Positions 26,977 to 35,540 of a stretch of DNA of 64,000 bases are shown here, in pieces. The notes under the pieces are model-generated. The model had not been told where the DNA came from, searched no databases, and saw only the letters and a list, made by a program, of their open reading frames with translations. Position 1 is the stretch's first letter, and the number at the start of each line of letters is the position of its first letter. Origin of the DNA: Candidatus Gastranaerophilales bacterium (GTDB taxonomy: Bacteria > Cyanobacteriota > Vampirovibrionia > Gastranaerophilales > Gastranaerophilaceae); assembly GCA_944326565.1 (NCBI GenBank), contig CALVEL010000001.1:405354-469353 (forward strand). Reading direction: 5' to 3'. The position numbers and the translations under genes were made by a program.

Positions 26977-27759
26977 TTATACTGTTTGGGGATTTAATAC
27001 TTTTATATTTTCGACATAGTTTACTAGTGCTTTGAATATAAAAGGATGCAGTTTCCCGTCTTTAACGTCTGCATAAATTATAGTAAGTGCTTGTTTGGGA
27101 GTGTATGCCTCTTTATAAGCTCTTTTTTCAGTCAGAGCTGAATATTTGTCAGCCATTGTTAGAATTTGTAGGTCTAAATCAGCTCGAAAATCATTGCTTA
27201 CAAACGGATATCCGCTTTTTTTAGCGTTTTGGTGGTGATTTCTTATTAAGTTTAAAGTTTTTTTATCAAGATTAGTATTTTTTAATATTTCATACCCCAG
27301 TTCTGAATGTTTATGCATTATTTTTGTTTCTAATTCATTTAGTTTACCGTTTTTATTAAGAATTTCAGAAGGTATTAAAACTTTTCCGAGGTCATGAAGG
27401 TAGGAAGCATTATTTAATGCGGTTTTATCTACTTTTGTTTTAAGTGAAAAAGGCAGGTTATCAGCTATACCTTTTGCTATATCTTGTACATCTTTGCAAT
27501 GACTTTCCAAAAGTCTGTCTAATTCATTTATATTAATTGAAATCGGGATGTTAAATTCATTCAGAATTGATTTGATTTTTGGGTTTTCATAAATCAATTT
27601 AGTAAGAATTTTTTCATTTGTGTATTTTGAGGGAGAATTACTTTCAAAGCGGTCATTATCAAGCTGCTGTGAAAAGTGAATATTTTTTTTACAGCTAAAG
27701 TTTGGTATATTTGGAACTTTACCGCAAACCTGTATTGCGTTATTAATATCTAATAACAT
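26977..27759 (-). CDS. HD-GYP domain protein, partly degenerate
   Basis: A 260-residue protein. The N-terminal 80 residues are variable and contain a KKNIHFSQQ start tag. The rest matches an HD-GYP domain: YLHDLGKVLIPSEIL with the His-Asp metal pair, MHKHSELGYEIL, RNHHQNAKKSGYP, and ILTMADKYSALT. Classical c-di-GMP phosphodiesterases have HHExxDGxGYP; here Glu and Asp of that motif are replaced, so activity on c-di-GMP is doubtful. It might bind nucleotide or hydrolyse another phosphodiester. The GGDEF protein at 61414 shows that c-di-GMP signalling is likely in this organism. Confidence 0.78.
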   Translation of the reverse strand: MLLDINNAIQVCGKVPNIPNFSCKKNIHFSQQLDNDRFESNSPSKYTNEKILTKLIYENPKIKSILNEFNIPISININELDRLLESHCKDVQDIAKGIADNLPFSLKTKVDKTALNNASYLHDLGKVLIPSEILNKNGKLNELETKIMHKHSELGYEILKNTNLDKKTLNLIRNHHQNAKKSGYPFVSNDFRADLDLQILTMADKYSALTEKRAYKEAYTPKQALTIIYADVKDGKLHPFIFKALVNYVENIKVLNPQTV

Positions 27760-27927
27760 TTGATTCTACACACCTTTTTTCTACACAACTATATGTATTT
27801 ATAAAAAAATATGTTATTCATAAATTGCTTAAATTTGAAAAATATTAATATTTTGTTACCCGATTGGGGAATATTCAAAAAAGTTTATTAATTTTATATT
27901 CAGATTATAAAAAGAAGTTTAATGAAG

Positions 27928-27936
27928 TGATAGAAT
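27928..27936 (+). promoter_or_regulatory. Extended -10 box of a leaderless panE promoter
   Basis: TGATAGAAT (27928-27936) is an extended -10 motif. The panE ATG begins 6 bases later. No -35 or ribosome-binding site is convincing. Confidence 0.4.
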
Positions 27937-27942
27937 AAAAAT

Positions 27943-28896
27943 ATGGAACATGAAATAAAAAATATTTTGATATGCGGAATTGGTGCTGTCGGAAGTATTT
28001 ATGCAAATAAAATACAAGCTTTCGATAGTAAAAATTTAAGAATACTTGTCGATAAGGACAGACTTATAAAATATACAAAAACTCCTATTATATTTAACGG
28101 TAAAGAATTACGATTTAATTATGTACTTCCTGATGAGAAAAATTTTAAGGCTGATTTAATAATAATTGCAACAAAATTTTCGGGACTATTGGATGCAAGG
28201 GATAATATAGAAAATTTTGTTAAAGAAGATACGATTATTTTATCTCTTTTAAATGGTGTCACAAGTGAGGAAATTTTAGCTGAAAAATACGGATGGAAAA
28301 AACTTTTACTTTCTTATTTTATTGGACATAGTGCTGTAAGAGAAGGACGTAATATAGTTCATGATGATGTAAATACAATAGTTTTCGGAGATAGAGAAAA
28401 TTCAATTTTATCAAATAATGTTAACATCGTTAAAATGTTTTTTGATAAAGTAGGTATAAACTATAAAATTCCAATAGATATGAAGTATTCATTATGGCTT
28501 AAATTTATGCTGAATGTCTCCGCTAACCAACCTACGGCAATTTTAAGAGCGACTTTTGGTGAGATGCTTGAGAATAAAAAATTTATGGAATTAGCAGTTA
28601 ATATAATGAAAGAAGTGCAATTAATTGCAAAAGCTGAAGGGGTTAAAAATACTGAAGATATGATTGAAAAAACAATAGAGCATCTTCATACAATGATTCC
28701 TGAAGGAAAGACATCTATGCTTCAGGATGTAGAAGCAGGTAGAAAAACAGAAGTTGACATGTTTGCAGGTACAATTGTACAACTGGGGGCAAAATATAAC
28801 ATTCCAACCCCATATAATAAAATTTTAAAAGAAATGATAGAAATTATTCAAGAATCACAAGATATAAACCAGACAAAAGCTTCTGTACTTTGTTAA
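27943..28896 (+). CDS. panE: 2-dehydropantoate 2-reductase (ketopantoate reductase)
   Basis: A 317-residue NADPH-dependent enzyme that reduces ketopantoate to pantoate for coenzyme A synthesis. The N-terminal Rossmann loop ILICGIGAVGSIYANKI, the internal Lys-containing region MKYSLWLKFMLNVSANQPTAI and the C-terminal TSMLQDVEAGRKTEVDMFAG are diagnostic of the ApbA/PanE family. Length is standard. The start lacks a Shine-Dalgarno and sits 6 bases after an extended -10. The family includes close paralogues of unknown substrate, so the exact reaction is probable rather than certain. Confidence 0.88.
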   Translation: MEHEIKNILICGIGAVGSIYANKIQAFDSKNLRILVDKDRLIKYTKTPIIFNGKELRFNYVLPDEKNFKADLIIIATKFSGLLDARDNIENFVKEDTIILSLLNGVTSEEILAEKYGWKKLLLSYFIGHSAVREGRNIVHDDVNTIVFGDRENSILSNNVNIVKMFFDKVGINYKIPIDMKYSLWLKFMLNVSANQPTAILRATFGEMLENKKFMELAVNIMKEVQLIAKAEGVKNTEDMIEKTIEHLHTMIPEGKTSMLQDVEAGRKTEVDMFAGTIVQLGAKYNIPTPYNKILKEMIEIIQESQDINQTKASVLC

Positions 28897-28915
28897 AAAA
28901 TCTTAATAAGAAAAG

Positions 28916-28974
28916 CAATTTCTTTTATGAAAAAAACTTTATATTAATAAAGGGAAAATTATAGGGGAAATTTT
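28916..28974 (+). promoter_or_regulatory. Shared upstream element, copy 2
   Basis: CAATTTC, TATGAAAAAAACTTTATA, TAATAAAG, GGAAAATTATAGGGGAAATT, ending at the ATG of the LysM gene. It aligns with 7209-7270 and 53253-53313. Confidence 0.45.
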
Positions 28975-29670
28975 ATGGTTAATGGTATTTCAACAGAACA
29001 AGCAATAATTAATAATGTTTTTGCTGAGCTTCCAGAGGTAAAGTCAAAAAAAGAACATGTTTTAAAACATGGTGATTCATTGTGGAAGCTTGCGAAACGA
29101 GAGTTGGGCAATAAAAAACTTTCTAATAGAGAAATTAGAGATTATATGTTTTTGATAGCAAAGCTAAATGGATTGGACACATTAGAAAAAATGAATAATC
29201 TTTTTGTTAATCAAAAAATTTATTTACCTGTAGATGTTGAAAAAACTCAAAAAAACAATCAGAAAAATTCAAATTCAAAATTCCAAAATTCTTTGCAATC
29301 AATTATAAACACATTAAAAAATGATAAAACGGTTTATGTAAATAAAGCGATTTTTGGTTCTCATAATTTTGGATTATACCATATATTCCATAGAAAAAAA
29401 TATGAAAGTGGCTTTGTTTCAAACCAAAGTCCGGTTCTATCTTTTCAATTAGATAAAAATGGAAAGATAAAAGATATAGTATTTGATGATAAAGAAAATA
29501 TTTTACCTATTTCATTTGATTATAAAGTTGATAAAAATGGTAAAACGGTTATAAATAAATATCCATACGAATTGGTAGAAAACTTGAGTAATCAGGATAA
29601 AGAAGTTTTATTTGGAGAAATTTTAAAACACTACGAAAATTATCAAAAACAACATAAACGCCACTATTGA
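28975..29670 (+). CDS. LysM-domain protein of unknown function
   Basis: A 231-residue protein. Residues about 28-82 form a LysM-type peptidoglycan-binding fold (EHVLKHGDSLWKLAKREL, then ending FVNQKIYLP). The N-terminus is not a signal peptide, so its route to the wall, if any, is unclear. The C-terminal 140 residues are basic and unrecognised, with a segment SFQLDKNGKIKDIVFDDKEN suggestive of a beta-structure. AGGGGAAA precedes the start as part of the shared upstream element. Its 3' end overlaps a convergent small gene by 7 bases. Confidence 0.72.
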   Translation: MVNGISTEQAIINNVFAELPEVKSKKEHVLKHGDSLWKLAKRELGNKKLSNREIRDYMFLIAKLNGLDTLEKMNNLFVNQKIYLPVDVEKTQKNNQKNSNSKFQNSLQSIINTLKNDKTVYVNKAIFGSHNFGLYHIFHRKKYESGFVSNQSPVLSFQLDKNGKIKDIVFDDKENILPISFDYKVDKNGKTVINKYPYELVENLSNQDKEVLFGEILKHYENYQKQHKRHY

Positions 29671-29888
29671 TTTTGTTCATTGTAATAATCAATTGATTGT
29701 TGTCTCATTTTTTCTATTTCTTTTACCATTTCATCAACTTGTTCTTCTATATTATCCTGTTTAATTGATGATTGTCCGAGTCCTGATGAAGAGGTTGATT
29801 TAAGCATAGGAATAGTCATCACAAATATTAATCCGACAATTAGTAATGTCAAAAGCATTGATATTGTACCAAATGCAGGTTTCAGCAT
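29664..29888 (-). CDS. Small single-helix membrane protein
   Basis: A 74-residue protein: one membrane segment (TISMLLTLLIVGLIFVMTI) followed by a polar tail with a predicted coiled coil (IEEQVDEMVKEIEKMRQQ). It overlaps the preceding small membrane gene by 7 bases, downstream of the RNase E/G gene. No family recognised; the helix-plus-coil form suits a membrane adaptor. Confidence 0.6.
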   Translation of the reverse strand: MLKPAFGTISMLLTLLIVGLIFVMTIPMLKSTSSSGLGQSSIKQDNIEEQVDEMVKEIEKMRQQSIDYYNEQNQ

Positions 29889-30226
29889 AATTTATTCCTT
29901 TTTATAAACAATGTGACTGCTTCATCAATAGTTTTAGGTGTATTTAATATATCGTCAGGTCCATTATTTGGGAAAAGACTTTTATCAACAAAAAATTTAT
30001 TGTATATAGTAAGTCCTAAAAATATAACAAAAGATGAAAGCATTACCCCACCCATAGCTATCAAAAATTTAATTATGGTATCGCTTTTACTTTCAACAGT
30101 GTTATTTTGTACATCTGGTAGTTGGGTTGCTAAATCTTCCACGCAGAAACCGCTTTTAGCCGCAATAATTACTATTAGTGCGGCTAAAACGATTATCGAT
30201 AAAGTCTTAAAAATGTTTTTATTCAT
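29882..30226 (-). CDS. Small membrane protein downstream of RNase E/G
   Basis: A 114-residue protein with an N-terminal signal or anchor helix (FKTLSIIVLAALIVIIAAK, then SGFCVED) and a second helix near residues 60-82 (FLIAMGGVMLSSFVIFLGL). I start at MNKNIFK (30226), which overlaps the RNase gene stop in an ATGAATAA arrangement; an upstream in-frame ATG lies 7 codons earlier. The tight rne-small-small arrangement suggests co-expression. A scaffold for membrane-tethered RNase is an attractive idea but has no direct evidence. Confidence 0.6.
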   Translation of the reverse strand: MNKNIFKTLSIIVLAALIVIIAAKSGFCVEDLATQLPDVQNNTVESKSDTIIKFLIAMGGVMLSSFVIFLGLTIYNKFFVDKSLFPNNGPDDILNTPKTIDEAVTLFIKRNKLC

Positions 30227-32120
30227 TAACTTCAACTTTTTCCTCACTTACTGATTTTTTTGATTTACCTTTACGTGAAGATGAGCCTCTATTGGGGCGT
30301 CTTGTTTTTTTAGGAGCCTCAACATTAGTTGTAGGTTCTTTTATAGTGTCGACTTTTACATCTTCAACTGCCTCTGTTGTTTTTTCAGTTTGAGTAGGTA
30401 GAATATCTTCTTGTTTTTTGTTTCTTCTACTTCTTTTATTTTTTGTCTTTTTTTCAGGTTGTGTTTCTTGTAATTCAGGTGCTGAAGTCTCCATAACTGG
30501 CTGAGTTGATTCTATTATAGGTTTTAATTCCTCGATTGGCTTAATTATTATATCAGCTGTTGGAATTTCTTCATTGGCTTTAATTTCAGCCTGAAGTTCT
30601 AATGCTTGTTCACGTTCCTGTCGATCAAATTTTTTACGTTTATTTTTTTGTTTTTTGTTGTTTTCACGTTTTTCGACTTCTTGAACTGCATTTTGGGCAG
30701 GATTCTCAACTTCTATAGCAAGAGGTTGATGTATTTCCTGGCTCATTTCAAGTTGCTGTTGTTGAGACTGTTGATTTTTATTAAGTTTGTTATTATTGTT
30801 GTTATTCTTTTTAAAATTATTTACAGGAAGCTTTAATTTCGCAGCTTTTGCTCGATATTCACCCTCAGCAGTCGGTGTTGCAAAATTAAATTCATTCATA
30901 AAATACCCTGTACCTTGACAGTGGGGGCATTTTTTTGTGAAAATTTCCGATAGACTTTGTCCTTGTCTGTGACGTGTTAATTCTACAAGTCCCAGATCAG
31001 ATAGTTGACCGACTTGTGGTTTTGCTTTGTCAGGCTCTAGTGCAATTTCCAATTCTTCCATAATAGCAAGTTTATCAGCGCGGGAAAGCATGTCAATAAA
31101 ATCTATAATAATCATTCCGCCTATATTTCTAAGTCTTAATTGACGAGCAATTTCATGAACTGCTTCAATGTTTGTTTTTAAAATAGTTTCGTCTTGAGTT
31201 GCAGAGCTTACAAATTTACCACTGTTTACATCAATTACAGTAAGTGCCTCTGTCTGCTGGATAAACAGGTAACCACCTGAAGGCATATTTACTTTTATAT
31301 TAAGCGCAGCTTTTATCTCTTTATGGATGTCCATTGCAACAAGTAAAGGTTCTGTGCCTTTGTATAAAGTGACCTCAATATTTTTGTTCATATGCCAGTT
31401 TTGCAAAAGGTTCTGAACTCTGTTCATTGCAAATGCTGTATCAACTATAATTTCTTTAGTATCTTCTGTACATGCTTCTCTAATTACACGATATAGAAGA
31501 TCTTGGTCTCTGTATAAAAGATTCGGGGGTGTCATAGTCTCAGCTGCTGTTATAATGTTGTTCCATTTTTCAAGCAGAATTTCTAAATCTTCCTGAATAT
31601 CAGCTTCACTTTGACCTTCTGCTTCAGTTCTTATAATAACACCGACTCCTACAGGTTTTATAAGATTCATTATTGCTTTTAGTCTTGCACGTTCTTTTGA
31701 ATTTTCTATTTTTTTAGAGATACTTACTCCGGGCTCATAAGGCATTAAAACCAAAAATCTTCCCGGAAGACTTATCTGAGTTGTAACTCTAGGACCTTTA
31801 TGTCCTGTCGGTTCTTTTACAACCTGTACGATAAGTTTTTGTTTTGGAGAAAGTTTTTCTTTCAAACTTCCTTTTCCCATAACGTCTTGTGCATGAAGAA
31901 ATCCCATTTTATCAGTTCCGACATTTACAAAAGCCGCATCAATACTTGGTAAAATATTATCAACAGTTGCCAAGTATACATCTCCTAATAGAACTTCTCC
32001 TCTATGGATAAAGAAATCGGTAACTTTTTTACCCTCCAGTACAGCCGCAATGTTATCACGCTCTGCAATAACTATCTTTTTAGGTGCGGGCTGTGTTGCA
32101 TTGTTGTTTTTGTTGTTCAT
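30219..32120 (-). CDS. rne: Ribonuclease E/G
   Basis: A 633-residue endoribonuclease of the RNase E/G family that processes rRNA precursors and initiates mRNA decay. The N-terminal half includes an S1-like region (GDVYLATVDNILPSIDAAFV), the catalytic DNase I-like part with VIDVNSGKF and IIIDFIDM (Asp ligands of Mg), and the zinc-link CPHCQGTG. The last 200 residues are low-complexity, Glu/Lys/Gln/Asn-rich and probably disordered, as in RNase E scaffolds, ending in Arg/Lys clusters (RRPNRGSSSRKGKSKK). The C-tail lies beyond a catalytic domain of RNase G size, so naming as E or G is a matter of convention. It follows the radical SAM gene by 20 bases. Confidence 0.93.
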   Translation of the reverse strand: MNNKNNNATQPAPKKIVIAERDNIAAVLEGKKVTDFFIHRGEVLLGDVYLATVDNILPSIDAAFVNVGTDKMGFLHAQDVMGKGSLKEKLSPKQKLIVQVVKEPTGHKGPRVTTQISLPGRFLVLMPYEPGVSISKKIENSKERARLKAIMNLIKPVGVGVIIRTEAEGQSEADIQEDLEILLEKWNNIITAAETMTPPNLLYRDQDLLYRVIREACTEDTKEIIVDTAFAMNRVQNLLQNWHMNKNIEVTLYKGTEPLLVAMDIHKEIKAALNIKVNMPSGGYLFIQQTEALTVIDVNSGKFVSSATQDETILKTNIEAVHEIARQLRLRNIGGMIIIDFIDMLSRADKLAIMEELEIALEPDKAKPQVGQLSDLGLVELTRHRQGQSLSEIFTKKCPHCQGTGYFMNEFNFATPTAEGEYRAKAAKLKLPVNNFKKNNNNNNKLNKNQQSQQQQLEMSQEIHQPLAIEVENPAQNAVQEVEKRENNKKQKNKRKKFDRQEREQALELQAEIKANEEIPTADIIIKPIEELKPIIESTQPVMETSAPELQETQPEKKTKNKRSRRNKKQEDILPTQTEKTTEAVEDVKVDTIKEPTTNVEAPKKTRRPNRGSSSRKGKSKKSVSEEKVEVNE

Positions 32121-32140
32121 AAAAAATCCTTTGCTTAAAC

Positions 32141-34684
32141 CTATAACTCTTGATTATTTTCGTCAAAGAACCTTACTCTTGTGATGTCTAATTTTACATC
32201 TGGTTCTATAAGATCCATAAGCACGTCTGCTCTCAGTGACGGTATTCCACCTTCAAGGTTCTGACCGGTTTTTAAAATTATGAATAGACTGTTTCCGTTA
32301 AATTTGTATGATTTTATACATGGTTTGATGTCTATTTTTTTAATTAAACCTTTTTTGTTTTTCTTCTCAATAAAAATTTCCTGAGAATTCAAAACTCTGT
32401 TTGTATTATACTTAAAATTTTCAAAATCGTAAAGAGTATTATCAAAAAGTTTGACTTCATATTCTGCCCAAAATACTGTTGTATCAATGGATTTTGATGA
32501 TTTATCTATTTTTACAATACTTAGTATTTTAGAGCCTGTCGGGAGTGATTTTTCCAACTTTTGTTTGATAATATCAGCTGGTAAATTTTCATAAAGCTCG
32601 ATATCTACAAATTCACAAATACTTTGTGCAAACAAGGGAAGTGCCACACCCATTGAAACTTTCATTGTTGGGTTAAAGCCTTGAGAATAGGCTATATTTA
32701 GTCCGCTTCTGGATAAAACTTTTAAGAAAGTATTCTGCCAGTCAAGGTGCGAAAAATATCTTAAAATGCCAGTTTTAGTGAGTTTAATTCTGTATTTAAA
32801 AACTTCTCTTTTGTCAGTTTCTCTTGTGTGCGGATCTATTGGAGCAAAGTCAAGTTTTTGAGCTTTATCAGAAGCTTTAAATTTAGGCGCAAGAATTTTT
32901 TTAGTTTTTAAATTTTTGCACACTCCACAATTTACACACCCTTTTTCGCAGGTCGGAACAATGTGTGAGGAGCTTGTTTCTATATTCATATTTTCATGAA
33001 CAGAAAGCGCTTTTTTATATTCGTCTTTAAACCACTCTTTATTAACTCCGATATTTATAAAATCCCAAGGTAGAGGCATTTCCCTATCGTAATTCATTTC
33101 TGCAAGTTCCTGAAGTGAAATTCCTAATTCTTCTGCAGTTTGGTGCCAGATGTTTTTATCAAAATATTCTCCCCAGGCATCAAGATAGCATCCTTTTTTA
33201 TAGAGTGCTTCTATATAATTGCAAAGGCTTCTGTCGCCTCTTGTCAGAACAACTTCGATTCTTGAAACAAATTTGTCATGGTAATTGATTTTAATCCCAT
33301 TAAGGTGTGAGGTTTTTTCTTTTAAATAGTTTATGTGCTCTGTTACTTTGTCTAAATTCATCTGCCCATGCCATTGGAACGGGGTGAACGGTTTGGGGAC
33401 AAAAATTGAAAGTGTACAGGTTATATCAAGTCCGTGATTTAAACCTTTTTCTTTTTTAATAAGTTTTGCGCGGTATTTTATTTTTGATAAAAGTTCAGCC
33501 ATCTCGTCCATGTCTTTTAATGTTTCGGTCGGAAGTCCGCATATGAAATACAATTTAACTTTTGACCAGCCGTTTTCGTATAATGTTAAAATGGCATTCA
33601 AAATCATATCTTCAGTGATGTTTTTTTTGATGACATCTCTTAATCTCTGTGAACCGGCTTCAGGGGCAAGTGTCATTGTGGATTTTCTGACGCTTTGGAC
33701 AAGATTGGCAAGTTCAAGATTAAACCCGTCTATTCTTTGACTAGGAAGAGAAACGGAAATTTTCTTTTCATTAAAATCAATTGCCAATTCCTTTATAACT
33801 TCATTTATATTTGAATAATCATTAGACGATAATGAAAGAAGAGAATATTCGTCATAGCCCGTATTTTCTACAAGTTCTTTTGCTATTTTTATAATATCTT
33901 CTGCACTTCGTTCTCTAATAGGAAGGTTTACGTGCCCTGGCTGGCAAAATCTGCACATTCTGCCGCAGCCACGTCTTATTTCTACTATTGCCCTGTCGTG
34001 AACAGAGGATGAAAACGGTATAGGGTAAGACTTTAACGCTGTTTCATAATTTAGCTGAGCAATCCTTTTTGTGACATTTTTTGAATAATCCGAGCACCAG
34101 ACTCCTTCTATTTTGGCAAGTTCTTTAATTCTTTCAATTCTTGGTTGACCTTTAGTTTTTTCTAAACTCTCACAAACTTCTAAAATACTATCTTCGCCAT
34201 CTCCTATTAAAAATGCATCTATAAAATCAGCTATTGGGAGTGGGTTATATGCACAAGGTCCTCCTGCAAGAATTATCGGATGTTCATCAGTTCTCTCAGA
34301 ATTTTTGTAAGGGATTCCTGCCATATCAAGCATTTTTAAAATGGTCGGATATGCAAGTTCATATTGTATTGAAAAACCGACAGCATCAAAATCTTTAATT
34401 GCACGCTTGCTTTCAAGTGCATACAGAGGCTGCGGTTTGAAGTCGGCTTCAGGTGCATAAACTCGATCTGCCATATAATCAGGATGTGAATTAACCTGAT
34501 TGTAAAGAACTCTTAGACCTAAATTGCTTATCCCGATTTCGTATTTGTCTGGGAATGCAAATGCAAATCTTACTTTTGCTTTATCAAAATCCTTATTAAA
34601 TGATAAATACTCCCCGCCTACGTATTGATAAGGCTTTGTACAGTTATACAAACTTTCGTGGTATTTTCTGAAAAAACAATCCAT
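32141..34684 (-). CDS. Radical SAM protein fused to DUF2344
   Basis: An 847-residue protein. The N-terminal 250 residues resemble a B12-binding-like domain. A radical SAM core follows, with the cluster motif CGRMCRFCQPGH. A Cys-rich patch CEKGCVNCGVCKNL lies near residue 610, and the last 220 residues form the DUF2344 domain (FRYIKLTKTGILRYFSHLDW-like start, FNPTMKVSMGVALP). This matches the fused TIGR03960/TIGR03936 architecture found in Cyanobacteria and Clostridia. The enzyme probably modifies a macromolecule, but its substrate is not established. Position directly before the RNase E/G gene is a conserved arrangement in several phyla and suggests a link to RNA or ribosomes. Confidence 0.9.
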   Translation of the reverse strand: MDCFFRKYHESLYNCTKPYQYVGGEYLSFNKDFDKAKVRFAFAFPDKYEIGISNLGLRVLYNQVNSHPDYMADRVYAPEADFKPQPLYALESKRAIKDFDAVGFSIQYELAYPTILKMLDMAGIPYKNSERTDEHPIILAGGPCAYNPLPIADFIDAFLIGDGEDSILEVCESLEKTKGQPRIERIKELAKIEGVWCSDYSKNVTKRIAQLNYETALKSYPIPFSSSVHDRAIVEIRRGCGRMCRFCQPGHVNLPIRERSAEDIIKIAKELVENTGYDEYSLLSLSSNDYSNINEVIKELAIDFNEKKISVSLPSQRIDGFNLELANLVQSVRKSTMTLAPEAGSQRLRDVIKKNITEDMILNAILTLYENGWSKVKLYFICGLPTETLKDMDEMAELLSKIKYRAKLIKKEKGLNHGLDITCTLSIFVPKPFTPFQWHGQMNLDKVTEHINYLKEKTSHLNGIKINYHDKFVSRIEVVLTRGDRSLCNYIEALYKKGCYLDAWGEYFDKNIWHQTAEELGISLQELAEMNYDREMPLPWDFINIGVNKEWFKDEYKKALSVHENMNIETSSSHIVPTCEKGCVNCGVCKNLKTKKILAPKFKASDKAQKLDFAPIDPHTRETDKREVFKYRIKLTKTGILRYFSHLDWQNTFLKVLSRSGLNIAYSQGFNPTMKVSMGVALPLFAQSICEFVDIELYENLPADIIKQKLEKSLPTGSKILSIVKIDKSSKSIDTTVFWAEYEVKLFDNTLYDFENFKYNTNRVLNSQEIFIEKKNKKGLIKKIDIKPCIKSYKFNGNSLFIILKTGQNLEGGIPSLRADVLMDLIEPDVKLDITRVRFFDENNQEL

Positions 34685-34733
34685 TATTTATATCCCGCTA
34701 TTTATTAAGTTACTATAAATAATTTCCTAGATA

Positions 34734-35078
34734 CTATGCCAAGTCATCAGGAAAATATTTATCAATTTCAATTATTGTACCGTCAAGAGTATTATCTTCA
34801 AATGATTTTAAAAATTTAAAAAGCTCATCATTTGGTACATCATAGTTGTATAAAACTATTTCATTATCTATTTCCCTCATTACTCTTACTATGTAATGAC
34901 AGCCTTTTGAATATTTTATAAGATGTTCTTTGTTAAATTTTTTACCGTTATGGTCTTTGTTTAATTTGACATAATTAAACCCAGCATAATACTTAACTCT
35001 TTCATTTGTACTGACGGGTAATTTCCTGTTATGCTGAGAGAAGATATTTATTACTTTTTTATTTATTTCGTCACTCAT
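34734..35078 (-). CDS. Unknown 114-residue protein
   Basis: A small soluble basic protein with no recognised domain. It reads like an alpha/beta fold, with the internal strand YAGFNYVKLNKD and a C-terminal acidic helix-strand. No signal peptide. The start lacks a ribosome-binding site; a TAGACT sequence 6 bases upstream could be a -10 box, but without a -35. It lies 49 bases upstream of the radical SAM gene on the same strand. Confidence 0.55.
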   Translation of the reverse strand: MSDEINKKVINIFSQHNRKLPVSTNERVKYYAGFNYVKLNKDHNGKKFNKEHLIKYSKGCHYIVRVMREIDNEIVLYNYDVPNDELFKFLKSFEDNTLDGTIIEIDKYFPDDLA

Positions 35079-35128
35079 AGTCTAAGTCTATAATATATCT
35101 TAAAAGCATGGCTATATGTTAAGATAAA

Positions 35129-35431
35129 TTACTTTTTGTCTTCATTGTTTTGTTCTATATATTCAATAATATCTAAAGCAAGCTGTTTTTGAATTTCTTC
35201 AGGTGCGTGTTTTAAGTACTCCATAGCATGGGAAATTTTTATATTCTTGTCATACCATCTTCTCATAATGTAGTTGTATTGCTCGTCTAAAGACATTTCA
35301 AAGTCAATATCTTTCAACTTATCAATTACATAGTCTGCGCAGATTGTCTGTAAATTTTCTTCAGCATTTTCCCACAAGGCTACAGCTCTGCTCATTGTTA
35401 CATCTACATCATACCAGCGCTTGAATTTCAT
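35129..35431 (-). CDS. Unknown 100-residue protein made of two internal repeats
   Basis: A small acidic helical protein. Residues 2-42 (KFKRWYDVDVTMSRAVALW onwards) and 54-95 (IMRRWYDKNIKISHAMEYL onwards) align: RWYD, then Ser/Ala positions, then A-E-[EN] and Gln, then Asp-x-x-Ile. Each half looks like a helix pair, so the gene arose by internal duplication. AAGGAG precedes the ATG. I do not recognise the family. Confidence 0.65.
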   Translation of the reverse strand: MKFKRWYDVDVTMSRAVALWENAEENLQTICADYVIDKLKDIDFEMSLDEQYNYIMRRWYDKNIKISHAMEYLKHAPEEIQKQLALDIIEYIEQNNEDKK

Positions 35432-35505
35432 AAAACTCCTTATTAAAAATATTTTTTCTAAACAATATATTTATACTATCATAAAATTTGTAAAAATGTT
35501 TTAGT

Positions 35506-35534
35506 ATGACAAAGTTTAAATAGCATAGTATAAT
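35506..35534 (+). promoter_or_regulatory. Predicted leaderless promoter
   Basis: ATGACA (35506-35511), 17-base spacer and perfect TATAAT (35529-35534). The ATG at 35541 follows after 6 bases. A second in-frame ATG at 35535 directly touches the -10 box and would fall upstream of the transcript start, so 35541 is preferred. Confidence 0.5.
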
Positions 35535-35540
35535 ATGGTT

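Noticed and set aside
26655..27759. Toxin-antitoxin pair of XRE regulator and HD-type protein
   Set aside because: The genes are convergent, not an operon, and the HD-GYP protein has no toxin features; the regulator fits the pilin pair better.
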